A DNA stretch of 64,000 bases from Platanthera guangdongensis. Its lineage: Eukaryota; Streptophyta; Magnoliopsida; Asparagales; Orchidaceae. Position 1 is the stretch's first letter. Each line of letters opens with the position of its first letter. This document shows, in pieces, positions 10,274 to 23,328 of this stretch. The stretch is taken from contig CM077150.1 of assembly GCA_039583875.1 (NCBI GenBank), forward strand, positions 49,986,261 through 50,050,260. The letters run 5' to 3'. The notes beneath the pieces are model-generated. The model was not told where the DNA came from, ran no database searches, and saw only the letters and a program-made list of their open reading frames with translations. The position numbers and the translations under genes were made by a program.

Positions 10274-13200
10274 CTAGAGTTGATCATTTAGGTATCGTAT
10301 ACCCATCGATCTAGTATGGCCATCATGCTTTCTCTGCGCGAGAGGCTTTGTCAGCGGATCCGCAATATTTTCCTCAGTCGGCACTCTGCAAATGTTTACA
10401 TCTCCTCGTTCGACAATCTCACGAATAAGATGAAATCGCCGGAGTATGTGCTTGGAGCGCTGATGAGATCTAGGTTCCTTAGATTGTGCAATTGCACCAT
10501 TGTTATCACAGTAGAGAACTACGGGACCAACAATGCTAGGAACTACATCAAGCTCGCCGATGAATTTCCTAATCCATACAGCCTCCTTCGCCGCATTAGC
10601 TGCTGCGATATACTCAGCCTCTGTTGTAGAATCAGCAACTGTCTCTTGCTTGGAACTCTTCCAGCTCACAGCTCCTCCATTCAGGCAAAACACAAAACCT
10701 GACTGAGACTTGGAGTCGTCTCTATCAGTTTGGAAGCTAGCATCCGTGTAACCACTTACAACGAGCTCTTCCTCTCCACCATACACCAAGAATACATCCT
10801 TAGTCCTTCTTAAGTACTTCAGGACATTCTTGACTGCAATCCAGTGACACTCACCGGGGTCTGACTGATACCTGCTAGTCATGCTCAAAGCAAAGGAGAC
10901 ATCGGGTCGAGTACATAACATCGCGTACATGATTGATCCAATTGCCGAAGCATATGGAATCAATTTCATACGGTCCTTGTCTTCACAAGACTTTGGACAT
11001 TGGTCCTTAGAGAGATTCACACCATGAGACATGGGCAAAAATCCTTTCCTGGACTCAAGCATGTTGAACCGCTTCAACACCTTTTCGATGTACGTACTCT
11101 GGGTCAAACCCAGCAACTTCTTCGATCTATCTCTATAGATCTTAATACCAAGTATATAAGTCGCTTCACCCAAATCCTTCATTGAAAAGCAGTTCCCTAG
11201 GTTGTTCTTAACAACTTTCAGGGTAGGAATGTCATTCCCAATCAATAGTATGTCATCTACATACAATATCAGGAAGACAACAATGCTCCCACTGATTCGC
11301 TTGTAAACACAAGGCTCATCTTCATTCTTGATGAAACCAAACTCTTTGATTTTCTCATCAAAACGAAGATTCCAACTTCGAGAGGCCTGTTTCAGTCCAT
11401 AAATGGACTTATTCAGCTTGCATATTTTAGTGGCTTCATCTGGGGATACAAAACCCTCGGGTTGTGTCATATACACTTCCTCAAGGAGGTTTCCATTAAG
11501 GAAAGCCGTTTTGACATCCATCTGACAGATCTCGTAGTCATAATACGCAGCAATAGCAAGCAATATCCTAATGGACTTTACCATGGCAACAGGGGAAAAG
11601 GTCTCATCATTGTCAATACCATGAATTTGCTTGAAACCTTTAGCCACCAGTCGCCCTTTGAATGTCTGTACATTCCCATCCATGTCGGTCTTCTTCTTGA
11701 AGACCCACTTGCACCCTATGGGTCGTACCCCTTCAGGTGGTTCCACCAAGTTCCAAACTTTGTTTGCATACATGGAGTCCATTTCGGATTTCATAGCCTC
11801 AAGCCATTTGTCGGAGTCCGGTCCATTCATAGCCTCTTGGTAGGTTGCTGGTTCATCATCATGATCCATAAGCAACACATTACCTATTTGAGATACGAGA
11901 AATCCATATCTCTCAGGCTCAAACCTCGGTCTACCAGATCTACGTAGGACTTGTGTTCCCTGAGCAGGTTCTCTAGCTACAACATCTTGTAGTCCTGTCT
12001 CAGGATCCAATTCCGGTTCATTCACTACATGTGGTTCTTGAACTTCTTCAAGCTCTACCTTTTCAGTCTTTCTTGATAAGAACTCTTTCTCCAAGAAGAC
12101 ACCGGTCCTTGCGACAAACACTTTGCCCTCAGACGGTAGGTAAAAGTAATACCCTTTCGTTTCCTTAGGATATCCCACCAGATAACACTTATCCGATTTG
12201 GGTTCCAGCTTGTCAGGCATTTGACGACTCACGTATGCCTCACAGCCCCAAATTTTAATGAACGACATACTAGGACGCTTCCCAGTCCATATCTCATATG
12301 GTGTCTTCAGAACCGTTTTCGTTGGAGCGCGATTCAATGTCATTGCAGCAGTCTCTAAAGCAAAACCCCAAAAGGAAACATGCAAGTCTGCATGACTCAT
12401 CATCGAATGTACCATGTCTAACAGTGTACGATTTCTCCTCTCAGACACACCATTATGTTGTAGTGTTCTAGGTGGAGTGAGCTGTGATAGAATACCACAC
12501 TCTTTCAGATGATCACGGAACTCATGACTCAGGTATTCGCCACCTCGATCAGATCGGAGTGCTTTAACCCTTTTACCCAACTGGTTTTCTACTTCATTCT
12601 TGAACTCTTTGAACTTTTCAAAGGTCTCGGATTTGCACTTCATAAGATACACATATCCGTATCTACTGAAATCATCAGTAAATGTAACAAAGTAGAAATA
12701 CCCACCTCTAGCCATGGAACTCATGGGTCCGCATACATCACTATGTACAACACCCAAGAGATCCTCAGCCCTCTCAGTATAACCAGTAAAAAGGAGCTTT
12801 AGTCATCTTGCCTAACAAACAAGATTCGCATCGCTCAAATGATTCATAATCAAATGAGTCCAAAAGTCCATCTCTATGGAGCTTGGATATGCGCTTCTCG
12901 TTGATATGGCCCAAACGATAATGCCAGAGAAAAGTAGGGTTCGAATCATTTGTTCTTAGTCTTTTATTGTTTTCTACATTATAGATCAGATGGTCAAAGT
13001 TCAAAACATAAAGACCATTAAACAATTGGGCTACAGCATAACAAACATCATTCTTAAATATAGAACAACAATTGTTCTTAATTATAAAAGAAAATCCAAT
13101 CATGTCCAAACATGAAATAGATATAATGTTTCTAGTTATCGCCGGAACAAAATAACAGTTATCTAGTTCTATTACAAGCCCACTGGGCAAAGAAAGACGG

Positions 13201-13349
13201 TAAACTCCTACGGCTACAGCAGCAACTCTTGCTCCATTGCCGACGCGGAGGTCCACCTCCCCTTTACTCAGCAATCTTCTCCTTTCCAGTTCATGCACAT
13301 TTGTACAAATGTGAGAACCACATCCGGTATCTAATACCCAAGATGAAGG
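10274..13349 (-). pseudogene. Element C Pol: protease, integrase, RT, RNase H
   Basis: In order: aspartic protease WVLDTGCGSH; integrase zinc finger (HYRLGH ... CESC); integrase core with HSDVCGP, VTFTDDFSRYGY and the NGVSERRNRTLL region carrying the catalytic Glu; reverse transcriptase GCKWVFKKK ... QMDVKTAFLNG and catalytic YVDDILL; RNase H with GYTDASF, STTEAEYIA and LYCDNNGAI. It ends with KHDGHTRSMGIRYL near the stop at 10274. The order integrase before RT defines Ty1/copia. A one-base T gain in the run near 12793-12797 puts stop TGA after KMTKAPF, so the frame changes between integrase finger and core. Everything after the shift (827 codons) is open, which is consistent with recent inactivation. 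Confidence 0.9.
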
Positions 13350-14234
13350 AGCAGAAAGGTTTATCTCTATAACGTACACATTAGAAGCGGAAGTCATACC
13401 TCCCTTCAATTTCTGCAGACCCTCAATATACGAAGGACAGTTCCTCCGCCAATGACTAGCCTTGCCACATTGGTGGCATTTCCCTTCCTTCACCGTGCTC
13501 TTCTTTTTCATCAGTGCAGAATACTTGGGCTCAAGATATGACTTAGGTCCCACCATCGTCTTCTTAGAGCCCTTGTCCTTTCCCTTGCCCTTATGCACCA
13601 TCAGTATGGGGCTGGCATGCTTGGACTTCTTCATGTTGATTTCGGCAGTTCTCAACATGCCTAGGAGTTCGGGCAGTGTCTTGTCTATCTCATTCATGTT
13701 GTAGTTCAAGACGAACTGCTCATAACTGTCCGGCAACGATTACAGGATCAGATCCGTGGCCAACTCTTGACCAAGAGGAAAACCCAGTCTTTCAAGGTTC
13801 TCTATATACCCAATCATCTTGAGTACGTGAGTCCCTACTGAGTCTCGAACTCCCATCTTGCACTGAAACAACGCTTTTGTGATGTCGAACCTCTCTTGAC
13901 GAGCCTGCCCTTGAAACATTTTCTTGAGATGCTCGTCAATCTCCTTGCACCCCATGCTCTCATGTTGCTTCTGAAGCTCAGAGTTCATAGTGGCAAGCAT
14001 AAGGCACTCGACATCTAAAGCGTCGTCAGTATACTTCTTATAAGTATCTTTCTCAGCACGGGAAGAATTCCCGGTCGGCATCTCGGGGGCTTCTTCTTCT
14101 AAGACATAGAGCTTTCGCTCTTTCCTGAGAACAATTCTCAGGTTCCTGTACCAGTCCATGTAATTTGTCCCACTGAGCTTATCCTTCTCAAGGATGGCTC
14201 TCAGAGACAATGTGGAGTGTGAAACACTTGCCAT
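13350..14234 (-). pseudogene. Element C Gag (copia type), one stop
   Basis: The start MASVSHSTLSLRAI at 14234 is the first ATG after the leader. A UBN2-type copia Gag follows (YMDWYRNLRIVL near residue 26; DLIL near 160). A TAA at 13738-13740 interrupts DLIL / SLPDSYEQF; a glutamine codon would be expected there, so this looks like C to T. The continuation has a zinc knuckle CHQCGKASHWRRNC (CX2CX4HX4C intact) about 20 residues before the protease. Gag forms the virus-like particle and binds element RNA. It is fused in frame to Pol. Confidence 0.88.
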
Positions 14235-15198
14235 GGAATTCTACAAGAATTTATGCAGAATAAAATCAGTACCTAAATTTCAATTACAATTTATTCTAAT
14301 TAGGACTTCAATTAAAAAACTCCCACTATTTTATTCGAAATGATAGCCCTCACTAACAATTCGGAGAGTTCATGCGAGCTACTCTCTTAGTGGACAAGAT
14401 CCGTATTTCACCAACACTATGAGTCCGCTTTGGCGTTCCTCTCACGATGCGGTTATTTAGGTAGGCAACGCTTGCCAATTGCATCCTCATGCAATTCTTG
14501 TATGGTTGGTTAATAACTCCTTACTCGCATCCATCATATGGTGCATGCCAACCCTATGTCTCTAGGCACTCAACCTTTGAGGTCACCTAGTTAAGCTGGA
14601 CCCGATGTCGACAGTGGGATATCACAATTATCCGCTCGCACCCTTACCAAGATAGATTAATGCACCTTGCTTTGCCAAGCCCACACTTCATCGATCGAGG
14701 CAGGAAGAGTGTCATCCATCGGAAGTCATCCGAACACTTAATATTTGACGAAGGGATTTTAATTTTAGGTTAACAATTAACCATGATCAACATTTGATCA
14801 ATGTGCACATCCAAAGAAAAGCAATTTTTCTAAAACCACATGCATCCCTTATGTGCACATCCTGACACCATCAACATTTGATATAAGGAAGGGCTAAATC
14901 TGAACATCCAGAAATTTCCAAATCCTCAGATTTACATGTATTGGACAAAGGCGAAGACAACTCAACTTAAAGCAGTAGACAAGCTCATCTCTCTATGTTG
15001 GATTCAAAATCCAAAACATACTCGAGGGATGGTTACTGCTAAGGAGACAACAATTTCTAACACTTAGAAATTACATCGAAATTCCAGTCGTTCTTGGCGA
15101 GGTGCCAAGACTAAATCTAGACATTTAGAACACTTCTAAATCCCTAGGTTTACACGCACTGGAATAACACAACTTCCAAAACAACAGTCATGGTCGGA
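14235..15198 (-). other. Element C 5' leader
   Basis: About 960 bp between primer site and gag start. No ORF of note was seen on the coding strand. Confidence 0.6.
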
Positions 15199-15214
15199 CC
15201 TGGCTCTGATACCA
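15199..15214 (-). other. Element C primer binding site
   Basis: The minus strand reads TGGTATCAGAGCCAGG, one base after the 5' LTR ends. This is the standard plant tRNA-Met primer complement for copia elements. Confidence 0.9.
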
Positions 15215-15215
15215 C

Positions 15216-16360
15216 TGTTGGGTTTCTCTATGGGGGGGTGGCACAACGCTTGTGCACGCAGCGGAAAAGAAAACATCAAGAAAAACCCAAAGAGATGTGG
15301 ATCGGGCCATGAACGTTGAATCAAGAAGTTAGCAAAACTAAGCAAAAATTACCTCGGTGGCGTTGAGTCACAACTCAACGGAGAAGCTCCAAACTTTATC
15401 TTCTTGCTAGTGGCGAGTTCTACGTGGAATAGTGTCCACGTTTCTGCAGAAGTCCACACGAGCGGGAGAACGCCGATCTATCCGTCGCACGGATTATCGG
15501 GAAGGAGAAGACCGCACCTTTGCTTTCCCACGGACTGCTAGGTCCGCGCCAGGGATTGCAGCGCCAGCGACGATCGCCGGAGAGAAGGTGGTCAACGGAG
15601 CAAACACGGCGGCGGAACTCTTCCGGCGGCGGGATCGGGATCGGCGGAGCGAACGAGGAACTCTTTCCGTCGGGTTCGATTCGCACAGAAGAGATATCGC
15701 ATACATACCCGAAACCCTAAGTGTTGTATTTATACCAAAAGCATAAATAAACCTAGGCAAATCGCTATCCGCAGACCACTCGAAAATAGGGTTCAGAATC
15801 GGCGAGTATCAATCGGTGAGAATCGGCGACAATCGGCAAGAATCACTGAGCAGGTTCGGCGAGAATCAATCGACGTGTATCACACAGGATCGGCGAGAAT
15901 CAGAGTACAATACTCGACGATTCTCGCCGATCGTCAAGACGCGCTCGACGATCCACGGCGATACACGTCGATCGTCGAGCCGCGGTCGACGATACATGTC
16001 GAGGTCGTCGATCGTCGAGAATCAGTATATTGATTCTCGACGATTCTCGTCGATCGGCGAGAATCAGAGAGACGATTCTCGCCGATCGGCGGGAATCAGA
16101 AGACGATTCTCGACGAATGTCATCGACCCTCGGACGACAATCCTAACCAGCCCTCCAAGGCAACATTTGCCCAACCCGATGATTCTTTAAGGCAACACTT
16201 TTCCCACAACCCCATTCAGGTCGGTGATTGGTAACCTTTACCAACACAGTCAATCATCCAACTTCTCCACATCTCTAATGTGCGACCCTGCAGGCTCATA
16301 TTGCGTTGGCAGTGAGATTACATGTTTGACCACTTCCAGATCATCATGGTAACTCCAACA
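15216..16360 (-). repeat. Element C 5' LTR
   Basis: Same boundaries as the 3' LTR, with the palindrome array at 15797-16134, the 14-bp-arm hairpin at 16011-16044 and the TATA box at 15727-15734. It differs from the 3' LTR by scattered substitutions and a shorter G run. Confidence 0.95.
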
Positions 16361-16365
16361 AACTT

Positions 16366-17513
16366 GGGTAGTATAATGGAGTATTCTCCTTTAATCAAAG
16401 ATAATTCTAAATGGGCAGGTTTCTACGAAGTACCATGAAACCATATAGGCTTCTTTTAGAAAATCATAATAAAAGTCTTCCATACATTCAAGTATTGTGA
16501 GAAAAGGAAACTTGGGATGTAACGAAAATCTGGCAAGAGGACCTTAATTCAGGCTGTATCGTCTGATATAGAATTTCTGGAAAGCTATTAAACATGTTAG
16601 AGATCTTGTTGGGTGATAAAATGAAGTAATTTATCTTTAACATGTGTTGGAAGATCTACTATTTGAAATGATTAGATGACTAGGAACACTATAGATATTA
16701 TCCTCTGAATTTTGGATAAGAAATCTTGGAGGAAATTTTTTCCCTTTGATGTGTTGGCTTCAAATTTTCACTGTGAGAACCAATATGCTGATCGCAAAAG
16801 TTGGGCCTCAGGTAGCATGGTTTGTTTGAATTGTAGCATTTTTAGAAAAGCTGACATATCCATTATTGGGAATTTTCCCTCAATATTCCTAGATTTAAAG
16901 AAGTGCATCATGCAATGATAAGTGCATTATGTATTTAATGGCTATCCGTTCATATCTGTGCAGACTCAATTATCATTATTGATAGTTAAACTTAGTAGGA
17001 TAGGAGATGAGTTAAGACCAAAATTGAACCTATATTTCACTCAAAATTGGTATAAGGGCTGAGTTGTGAAGTTCTAGTACATACCATTTTTATGGGCTTA
17101 GAAGAAGAAAATGATATCATTTTGATAAGAAAGCTTCAAAACAATATTTATCGTTTTGATGTCTAGAAAGGCGGGATTCAAAATCTGCAGAGGAGCCGAA
17201 AGTAAACGTCACATCTGTGATGTAATTAAGGATGCTTTGACTTTTTATCATAAAAGTTTTCGACCGTTGGAGATGTCAGACCTATTAAGGTCAAGTGGAA
17301 GGGCTATTTATAAAAGGATATCTTCAAGCAAGAAACCCTAACAACAACTTACAACATCAGACCCGTCGTCAAGAAGCAAAAAGCTAGCAGGTGAAAACTG
17401 AACTCTGTAATCTTGGTGCTACATGTTTGCTTATATAGCAAGAGATCAGGAGGATCAACTTCATACTGAAGAAGAAGAAGACCAAGTCTTTCTTCAAAGA
17501 AGTGGATCAGCTT
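16366..17513. other. Non-coding stretch between C and D
   Basis: Continuation of the sequence into which C inserted. Only short ORFs occur. A promoter-like TATTTATAAAAGG lies near 17308 on the plus strand, but nothing downstream supports a gene. Confidence 0.5.
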
Positions 17514-18694
17514 TGGAAGACTATAAGTAGTATAAATCACCTAGAAGGGGTGGGGGTGAATAGGTGTTCATGATGGTTTTGGTGTCTAATTAATTTAAGC
17601 AAATTGAAGCACAAAAACCAAACACAAATCACAATACACAACATTTATAGTGGTTCCCCAGTATATGAGTACATCCACTTTTCCTCACAACCTATCTAGC
17701 AGTGTGCCAAAAGCTTTTCTCCTACCTCAGATCTTCATCAAGATCCTACCTTAAACTTCTCAACAAGTCCTACCTTAGGCCTAGAACAAGACATACAGTT
17801 AGGCTATCAATCTAGCCCTACAACTCAAATCTCATAAAAGATCCTACAAATGATTATTGATTATAGAATAGTATAATAAAAGACTCAATAAAAGTAGACC
17901 TTGAACTTCTGAGTCTTCTATTACATTGTTGTGAAAGCCTCCTTCTTGAATCAGCCCCTGAATATATAGATAGTCTTTAGTCAAACAAGATCCAGGGTTA
18001 TTCTTGATCTTCTTTACAACAAAACGAAGACCTAACTTTAGAGTTGTGTAGATTGACTCCTTGCACTTCTAAAATATCTTCAAAAAGAGATTACTCCAGT
18101 AGTAGCGACTTACAACCGCACCTCATTTTTCTCAATTCAAAAATCTCCATTCGTTACTGTTGGATTGCCCTAACTTATCCTTAAATACTCTTGAATTTTC
18201 CAACGGTAATGGATTAGAAAAAGTCCCATGAGAGTATGGGCAAGAAGGAAATGAGTTGACATCACCTTTCCACGCTTTCGCCAATTTGAAGTCTCGTCAA
18301 CCTAAGCTCTCAACAGTAAGAATGCTATCAAGGCAATATCATTTTGAAAATGTTCAGTCAAAATGATACTATCTTGAAATAGCTACCATTCATGAAAATA
18401 TTGTGGAGTACTTCTTCACTTATCAAACCAATTCAACTTGAACCACAATAACTCATCACTAATCAAACCGATTCAACTTATACACGAACAAATCTTCAAT
18501 TGAACTGAATTAGAGATATAAGTGAGTTTACTTATGCTCTTAACTAATCTCATGACCTACTGAGATTCATTATTAACATGAGAAACTTGACCTGCATAGA
18601 TTCAAAATAGAATTTTCATCAAAGTTAATATGTACTTATCATTGTGAGAGGTACTTCTTCAAATCCTGGAATATCGAGGGTGATATTCCCAACA
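17514..18694 (-). repeat. Element D 3' LTR
   Basis: The right edge is CCCAACA at 18694 (minus: TGTTGGGAATATC), next to a decayed purine tract. The left edge is uncertain, taken at TGGAAGAC. It contains the GGGGTGAATAGGTG end block shared with B, E and F, and the shared stem-loop (17650-17678). A weak inverted pair, ATATCATTTTGA / TCAAAATGATA, lies near 18334-18377. Confidence 0.65.
17650..17678 (-). promoter_or_regulatory. Shared LTR stem-loop block, D copy
   Basis: On the minus strand: GTGG, ATGTA, CTCA, loop TATAC, TGGG, GAA, CCAC, then TATAAAT. CTCA can still pair with TGGG through a G-U pair. The same layout occurs in A, B and E. Confidence 0.5.
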
Positions 18695-21234
18695 ATCTTT
18701 CTCTATTTTAAGAAGTCAGAACTCATGTCCAATGATAAGATACATAACTAACAAAACCAAATCAACATTGAAATAAACAGTTTAATATAGAATTGAAAAC
18801 ATAACTGCTTGCAACAAATATATGAATATGAATATATATGTTTCCATAGGGTTTAAATTAATTAAAACATAAAAATAGCACATACTCAATCTCAACATAG
18901 TTCTCTGCCAATCAAGATACAAGGAATTTGCCAATCAATTGACTAAAGTCATCATCAAAATCTGAGTATTACTCTGTCTGGATAGGTTCACTAGATGCTT
19001 CTCCAATTTCAACAGGCCTCTTTCCATCTCTTTTCCTTTTGGCCTCCTACTATGCAAAATACTTGTGGGGTTTAGGAATATGTCTACATGACACCTTGAT
19101 TGGATTCTGCCTACTCATATTTTCCTTGATAGTATTCTCTCTTATGGTCTTCCTTTCTAGGTGCTTGACCAATTATTCAGATGGATAGACAATATCAATA
19201 TCAAATCTAATATGTCCATTGCTTATCCATGAATCCATGATAATGGACTTAGAGTCATCACTCTAGTATTCATAGTTAGGATCCTTAGAGTTCTTCTTTC
19301 TCTCAGCAAAACTCCTCAAGATGCATGGTCCCATCTCTTTCTCTTTTCTTTGCCCTCTGCTCATCCTGAGGATCATGTCTTCCTTTTTCTTTGATGAATT
19401 CATCAGAGGGTTCATATAGGTCCAGTAGAAGAAGGTTGAGTGCTACCCATATCCCTTGAAGATTCCATAGGGATTGGTCAGCAAATACACACTCCCCCTT
19501 TCCGGCTTCTTCCAATATCATGATATCCAGGTGAATTGCAATTGCCTGAAATCTGCTTGATAGGGTCTGGAAGATATTTTCATTGTCCCCAATAATAACA
19601 TCTCTTGCCTCTTCAACCAACTACATGGCTTGAATATGAGTGGAGTAAAAATATTTTTCAATGTGATCAACTCCTTGTCAAATACTTTCATCTGACTAGC
19701 TAACATAATATTTTACACTTGTTATGTCCTGAGTGCTGAGCCTCAGACTTTCAGCCATTTATCTTAGGATTTTTACATTTTCACATATAGTACTGGCAAC
19801 TTTGTCAGACCATTTAGTAATTTCAGCATTGATATATGTATTGTCACCTTTTAGAACATCTAGTTCTTCCAAAATTTCAGTCATGACATTTTTCACCTCT
19901 TTTAGAATATCAAATTTTATACCCTTCATAAATTCATCAGTGTAAGCTCTCTATTCAGCTAGCATCATTTTCATGGTAGCTAATATTAAGTTTGTTAGGT
20001 ATGATGGTGCTCCACTATTAACAGTTTGAGGCTGGACTAGGGGTGTTCTTAGGTCCTCTTGGACTGCCAACTCAAGATGGGAGCATCCTCAGCCTCTTAA
20101 GACAAAGGCAGACCACCAAAAAGAGCAGGGAGCTCAAGTAATGCCTCCCCCTCACTACCATCATCACCACTTAGGAATTATCAAGAGAGTCAACTCATTC
20201 CTCTTCTTCACACTCCACCTCAGTTGGGTCATCAGTCTTTACCATAATATTTGCCTCCCTCCTCAGATGTTGCTTCATTTTCCCTAGGAGTAAACACATT
20301 CTTAGTAAGGTTATCTGAATCAAGCTGAGCTTGGACATTTCCATCCTAATGATAATATTCTTTCTCACCTGAGGATGATAAGTTGGGGTCTTTAATTCAC
20401 AGACCTCCTTCTCACCAGCATCTTCTAAATCTGAGCTGTCTATAGCAACTGCCTTCTTTCCTTTATTCTTTTTCTAACTCTACTTCTGTAATGGGGCCTT
20501 TGTCAGAATTTTTCATACCTTTTCAAGATCTTGATGTTTATTCTTTTCATGTAATGTATCTTTGTACCCTTCTTCTATTTGAAGTGCTCAGGGTAAGCAT
20601 TCACAAGGTATATAGAAAATATCCTTCCTATGTTGGGAGCTTGGATACTCTCAAGAATTCTTTGGAAGACTACTCCATACTAGTTGGTCTTCTTATTTAG
20701 AATTACATAGCTCATGAGTTCAAACATGAACTTAAAGATTCTATTATGAGAGCCTAATTTTCACAGTAGGGCTTTACCAATGATATCTGTAATAAGCTTT
20801 CCTCTTTGATTAAATAATTTTCTTTCCAAGGATCCATATATTTCACCAGTGAATTCACACCAATAAAGAGCATCAACAATGTCTTGCTTTATAGTTTCCA
20901 GAAGTTCTTTTTCAACTGCGGGAGGAAGGCGTAGTGCCTTGCCAAGTATCTTAGGGTTGATATTTATTTTTGCCTCCCCAGTTTTGCTTTTGATAGACTG
21001 ACTAACAGAAGATACTTTTGCATTCAAATATAGTTCCATTTCTTCCTTCCTTAGAATTGGACATGGATCTGACATAATATACTCCAGGTCGTAGTCATTC
21101 AGTTGTTGGATTACTGACCTTACATCTTCAAAAGCTAATTGAAATCCCCATCGAACAACCTTATTACCTTCATGAGGTGATTTCTCTTTTTTGGGAGCCA
21201 TTACAATGAAGGCCTTATCGTTGTAAGTACTCAC
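18695..21234 (-). pseudogene. Element D ORF3, degenerate, with 3' untranslated tail
   Basis: The open stretch 21234-20761 begins MSTYNDKAFIV and contains a better start, MAPKKEKSPHEG, at 21201. After a stop it continues as a segment around SHNRIFKFMFELMSYV and IGRIFSIYLVNAYP. This parallels B ORF3 (GGHDRVSAYMFSLMTRI, LGRIMSLYLAGTIP) and A ORF3 (SAHDTISRHPLCLMGAL, FGRILGVFLQ), which shows common descent. A later stretch at 19706-19303 (KVFDKELITLKNIF) looks coiled-coil. From about 18.7 to 19.3 kb only remnants remain. The function is not established (see A ORF3). Confidence 0.6.
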
Positions 21235-21301
21235 GTGAGGTGAAGAGTTGATGACGGTATATTATGGAACGAGAGTTTATGTTCTAAACTTAACCCTTTG
21301 G

Positions 21302-21302
<1 letters not shown>

Positions 21303-21352
<50 letters not shown>
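21303..21352. repeat. (TA)n microsatellite at the TATA position of D ORF3
   Basis: About 24 TA units. Read on the minus strand it ends TATATAAGCC about 100 bp before the likely ORF3 ATG at 21201, the place where A and B have a single TATA box. Confidence 0.85.
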
Positions 21353-21355
<3 letters not shown>

Positions 21356-21439
21356 ATATATCTCAAAAATATGAAAATTAAAGAGTCGTGTACCTGTAGT
21401 GGTGATGTATTTCAAGATCTGATGGCTGAGATTTAAAAA

Positions 21440-21660
21440 AATGATCAATAAAATCCCGCCAAGATGATATGACTTTGATAGAACGGTATCATTCAAAACA
21501 ATCTTGATGATATCGCTTTGACAGAGCGTTGTCATCTTGAGTCCTCAAAACGATCAAGACAATATCGTCGACATAGCTTCAGTCAGTCTTCTTTTCATCG
21601 TTTCGAACCTTCTTTGAATCAAGACGATACAATCACTATAATAAGTGAGAGTCAAGTGTC
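21440..21660 (-). promoter_or_regulatory. D ORF3 upstream region with decayed inverted words
   Basis: Between the pol end and ORF3 there are repeats around CAAGATGATAT, GGTATCATTC, TTGATGATATCG, GTCATCTTGA and CAAGACAATATCG in both orientations. They partly match words in D's LTR (CAATATCATTTTGA). The array is much decayed compared with A and B. Confidence 0.45.
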
Positions 21661-21784
21661 TTATACTTAGTTGTCCCTGTAATCATGGTTAGTAGCCTAA
21701 CATCTACCAGATTATAATATCTAGCAGTTAATTATAACAATGAAAGAAGAATAATATGCAGAAAGTACTGCTCCAAGATAAGCA

Positions 21785-22355
21785 TATCCAACTCAATTTT
21801 TTAAAAAAATTGAATTTGTTTTCATCCAGAGGCTTAGTTAAGATATCAGCCACTTATTTGTCGGTGGGAACAAACTCATGGCTGACATCGACCTTTTCAA
21901 CATACTCTCTTATAAAATAATACCCAATATTTATATGCTTAGTCCTATTGTGTGACACATGATTCTTAGCTATAGAGATGGCACTGGATGAATCATAAAA
22001 CATTGGGATTTTACTTATTTGGAGATTGTAATCATGCATCTGAAGATGAATCTACTCCAGTTGTGCATAATAGTTGTATGTTGAGATGTACTCTAACTTA
22101 GCTATGGATATAGATAGCCATTGATCTGATTCTTGCTGCTCCATGAGACCAATCTCCTTCCTAAGAACTAGCATATTCCTGAGGTACTTTTTCTATCTTA
22201 TTTTCAACTTGCAAAATCTGCATCTAAAAACCCTATCATCTCAAAATCATTGTTCCTAAGATACCAAAGGCCAAGTTGTTGGGTCCCCTTAAGGTATCTG
22301 AAAATCCACTTTGTAGCTGAGTAATGGGATTCCTTGGAGCATGCTTGATACATAG
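21785..22355 (-). pseudogene. Element D Pol C-terminus (RNase H), left part
   Basis: The minus strand starts at SHYSATKWIFRYLKGT and LGLWYL, then DRKSTSG, FLGRRLVSWSS, and the open stretch 22039-21854 with FYDSSSAISIAKN and RTKHINIGYYFIREYVEK. It ends with ADILTKPLDENK. These are copia RNase H and tail motifs. Several stops occur. It breaks at 22355 where solo LTR E begins. Confidence 0.75.
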
Positions 22356-22698
22356 TGTTGGGTCCATTGATCACAATGTCCTAGATTTGAAGAAGGCCAA
22401 TAGGTCAATGGTATATATATAAAGATATCTAATATATATTCAAAGTTCATTGTATGCAGGTTATATACTGTTAAATTGATTTGATAGGTTGTCTGAGTCA
22501 TAACTATAGTGGGACTCATGACAAGATGTTTGAAAGAATTGGTTCCTAAACACCTGAGGGGGGTGAATAGGTTCAATTCATTTTCCTTCTAAGGCAGAAT
22601 ATTAATTCAGTTAACAAATAGAAACATATAGTTCTATAGCTATCACAGCATAGAAATAACAATACCACACCCAATCATAGATGGCAAACTGATTTATA

Positions 22699-22727
22699 GT
22701 GGTTCCCCAAGGTCTGGGTACATCCAC
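22699..22727 (-). promoter_or_regulatory. Shared LTR stem-loop block, B copy
   Basis: Minus strand: GTGG, ATGTA, CCCA, loop GACCT, TGGG, GAA region, CCAC, followed by TATAAAT. The 5' LTR lacks it because of a 141-bp deletion. Confidence 0.55.
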
Positions 22728-23328
22728 TTTCCCCCTTTGCCTATCTAGCAGTGTGCTAGATTCGGCCTAACTTCTTTCATTCTCCTTAGATCCGCAGATC
22801 TTACAGCTCAGAACCCAAATAAGGCTCCTACAACTCAGAGTGAGTCCACACTCCTACAGCTCAGGCAATATGCCCTACCTCAGCCTTCAACAACGCCTAC
22901 AACTCAGAGATGAAAATATCCTACAACTTAGGCTCTCAGCCCTACCTCAGCCTTCAATAAGGTCTACCACTCAGAGAACTTAATCTACTACAACTCAGCC
23001 TTTATAAATCAGGCTTACAACTCAGATCTTAAAAAGATCCTACTGAAAATAGATGTAAATTTGAAATTTACCACCACCCTGGTTGAGAGAGAAAGGATGG
23101 AAGGTTTCTTGATCAGTTCTTGAAAAAATCTAATGTTAGAGATCAACCTGTCTTACACTACTAGAAAAGTGAGTATTGGCTACACTTTTTTTGGCCAGGG
23201 ACTAAAATTCATGGCTAATACACTGATATTTGCCATGATTGCAAAAACCGTGGTTAATAGTTATTTTACAGCCAGGGTTATAAATAATGTGGCTAATACT
23301 GATGTATTAGCCATGAAATATAATATTC

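Larger units (their letters stand above)
8150..16360 (-). mobile_element. Element C: complete Ty1/copia retrotransposon
   Basis: Two near-identical LTRs (8150-9304 and 15216-16360) flank an internal region with primer site, gag and pol in copia order (protease, integrase, reverse transcriptase, RNase H). The 5-bp target duplication AACTT is at 8145-8149 and 16361-16365. LTRs on the minus strand start TGTTGGAG and end CCCAACA. LTR similarity implies recent insertion, but gag-pol carries a stop and a frameshift. Unlike A, B and D it has no third ORF. I do not assign a named copia lineage. Confidence 0.95.

Noticed and set aside
17156..17345. Promoter-like stretch with TATTTATAAAAGG before D
   Set aside because: No downstream ORF, primer site or repeat supports a transcription unit.
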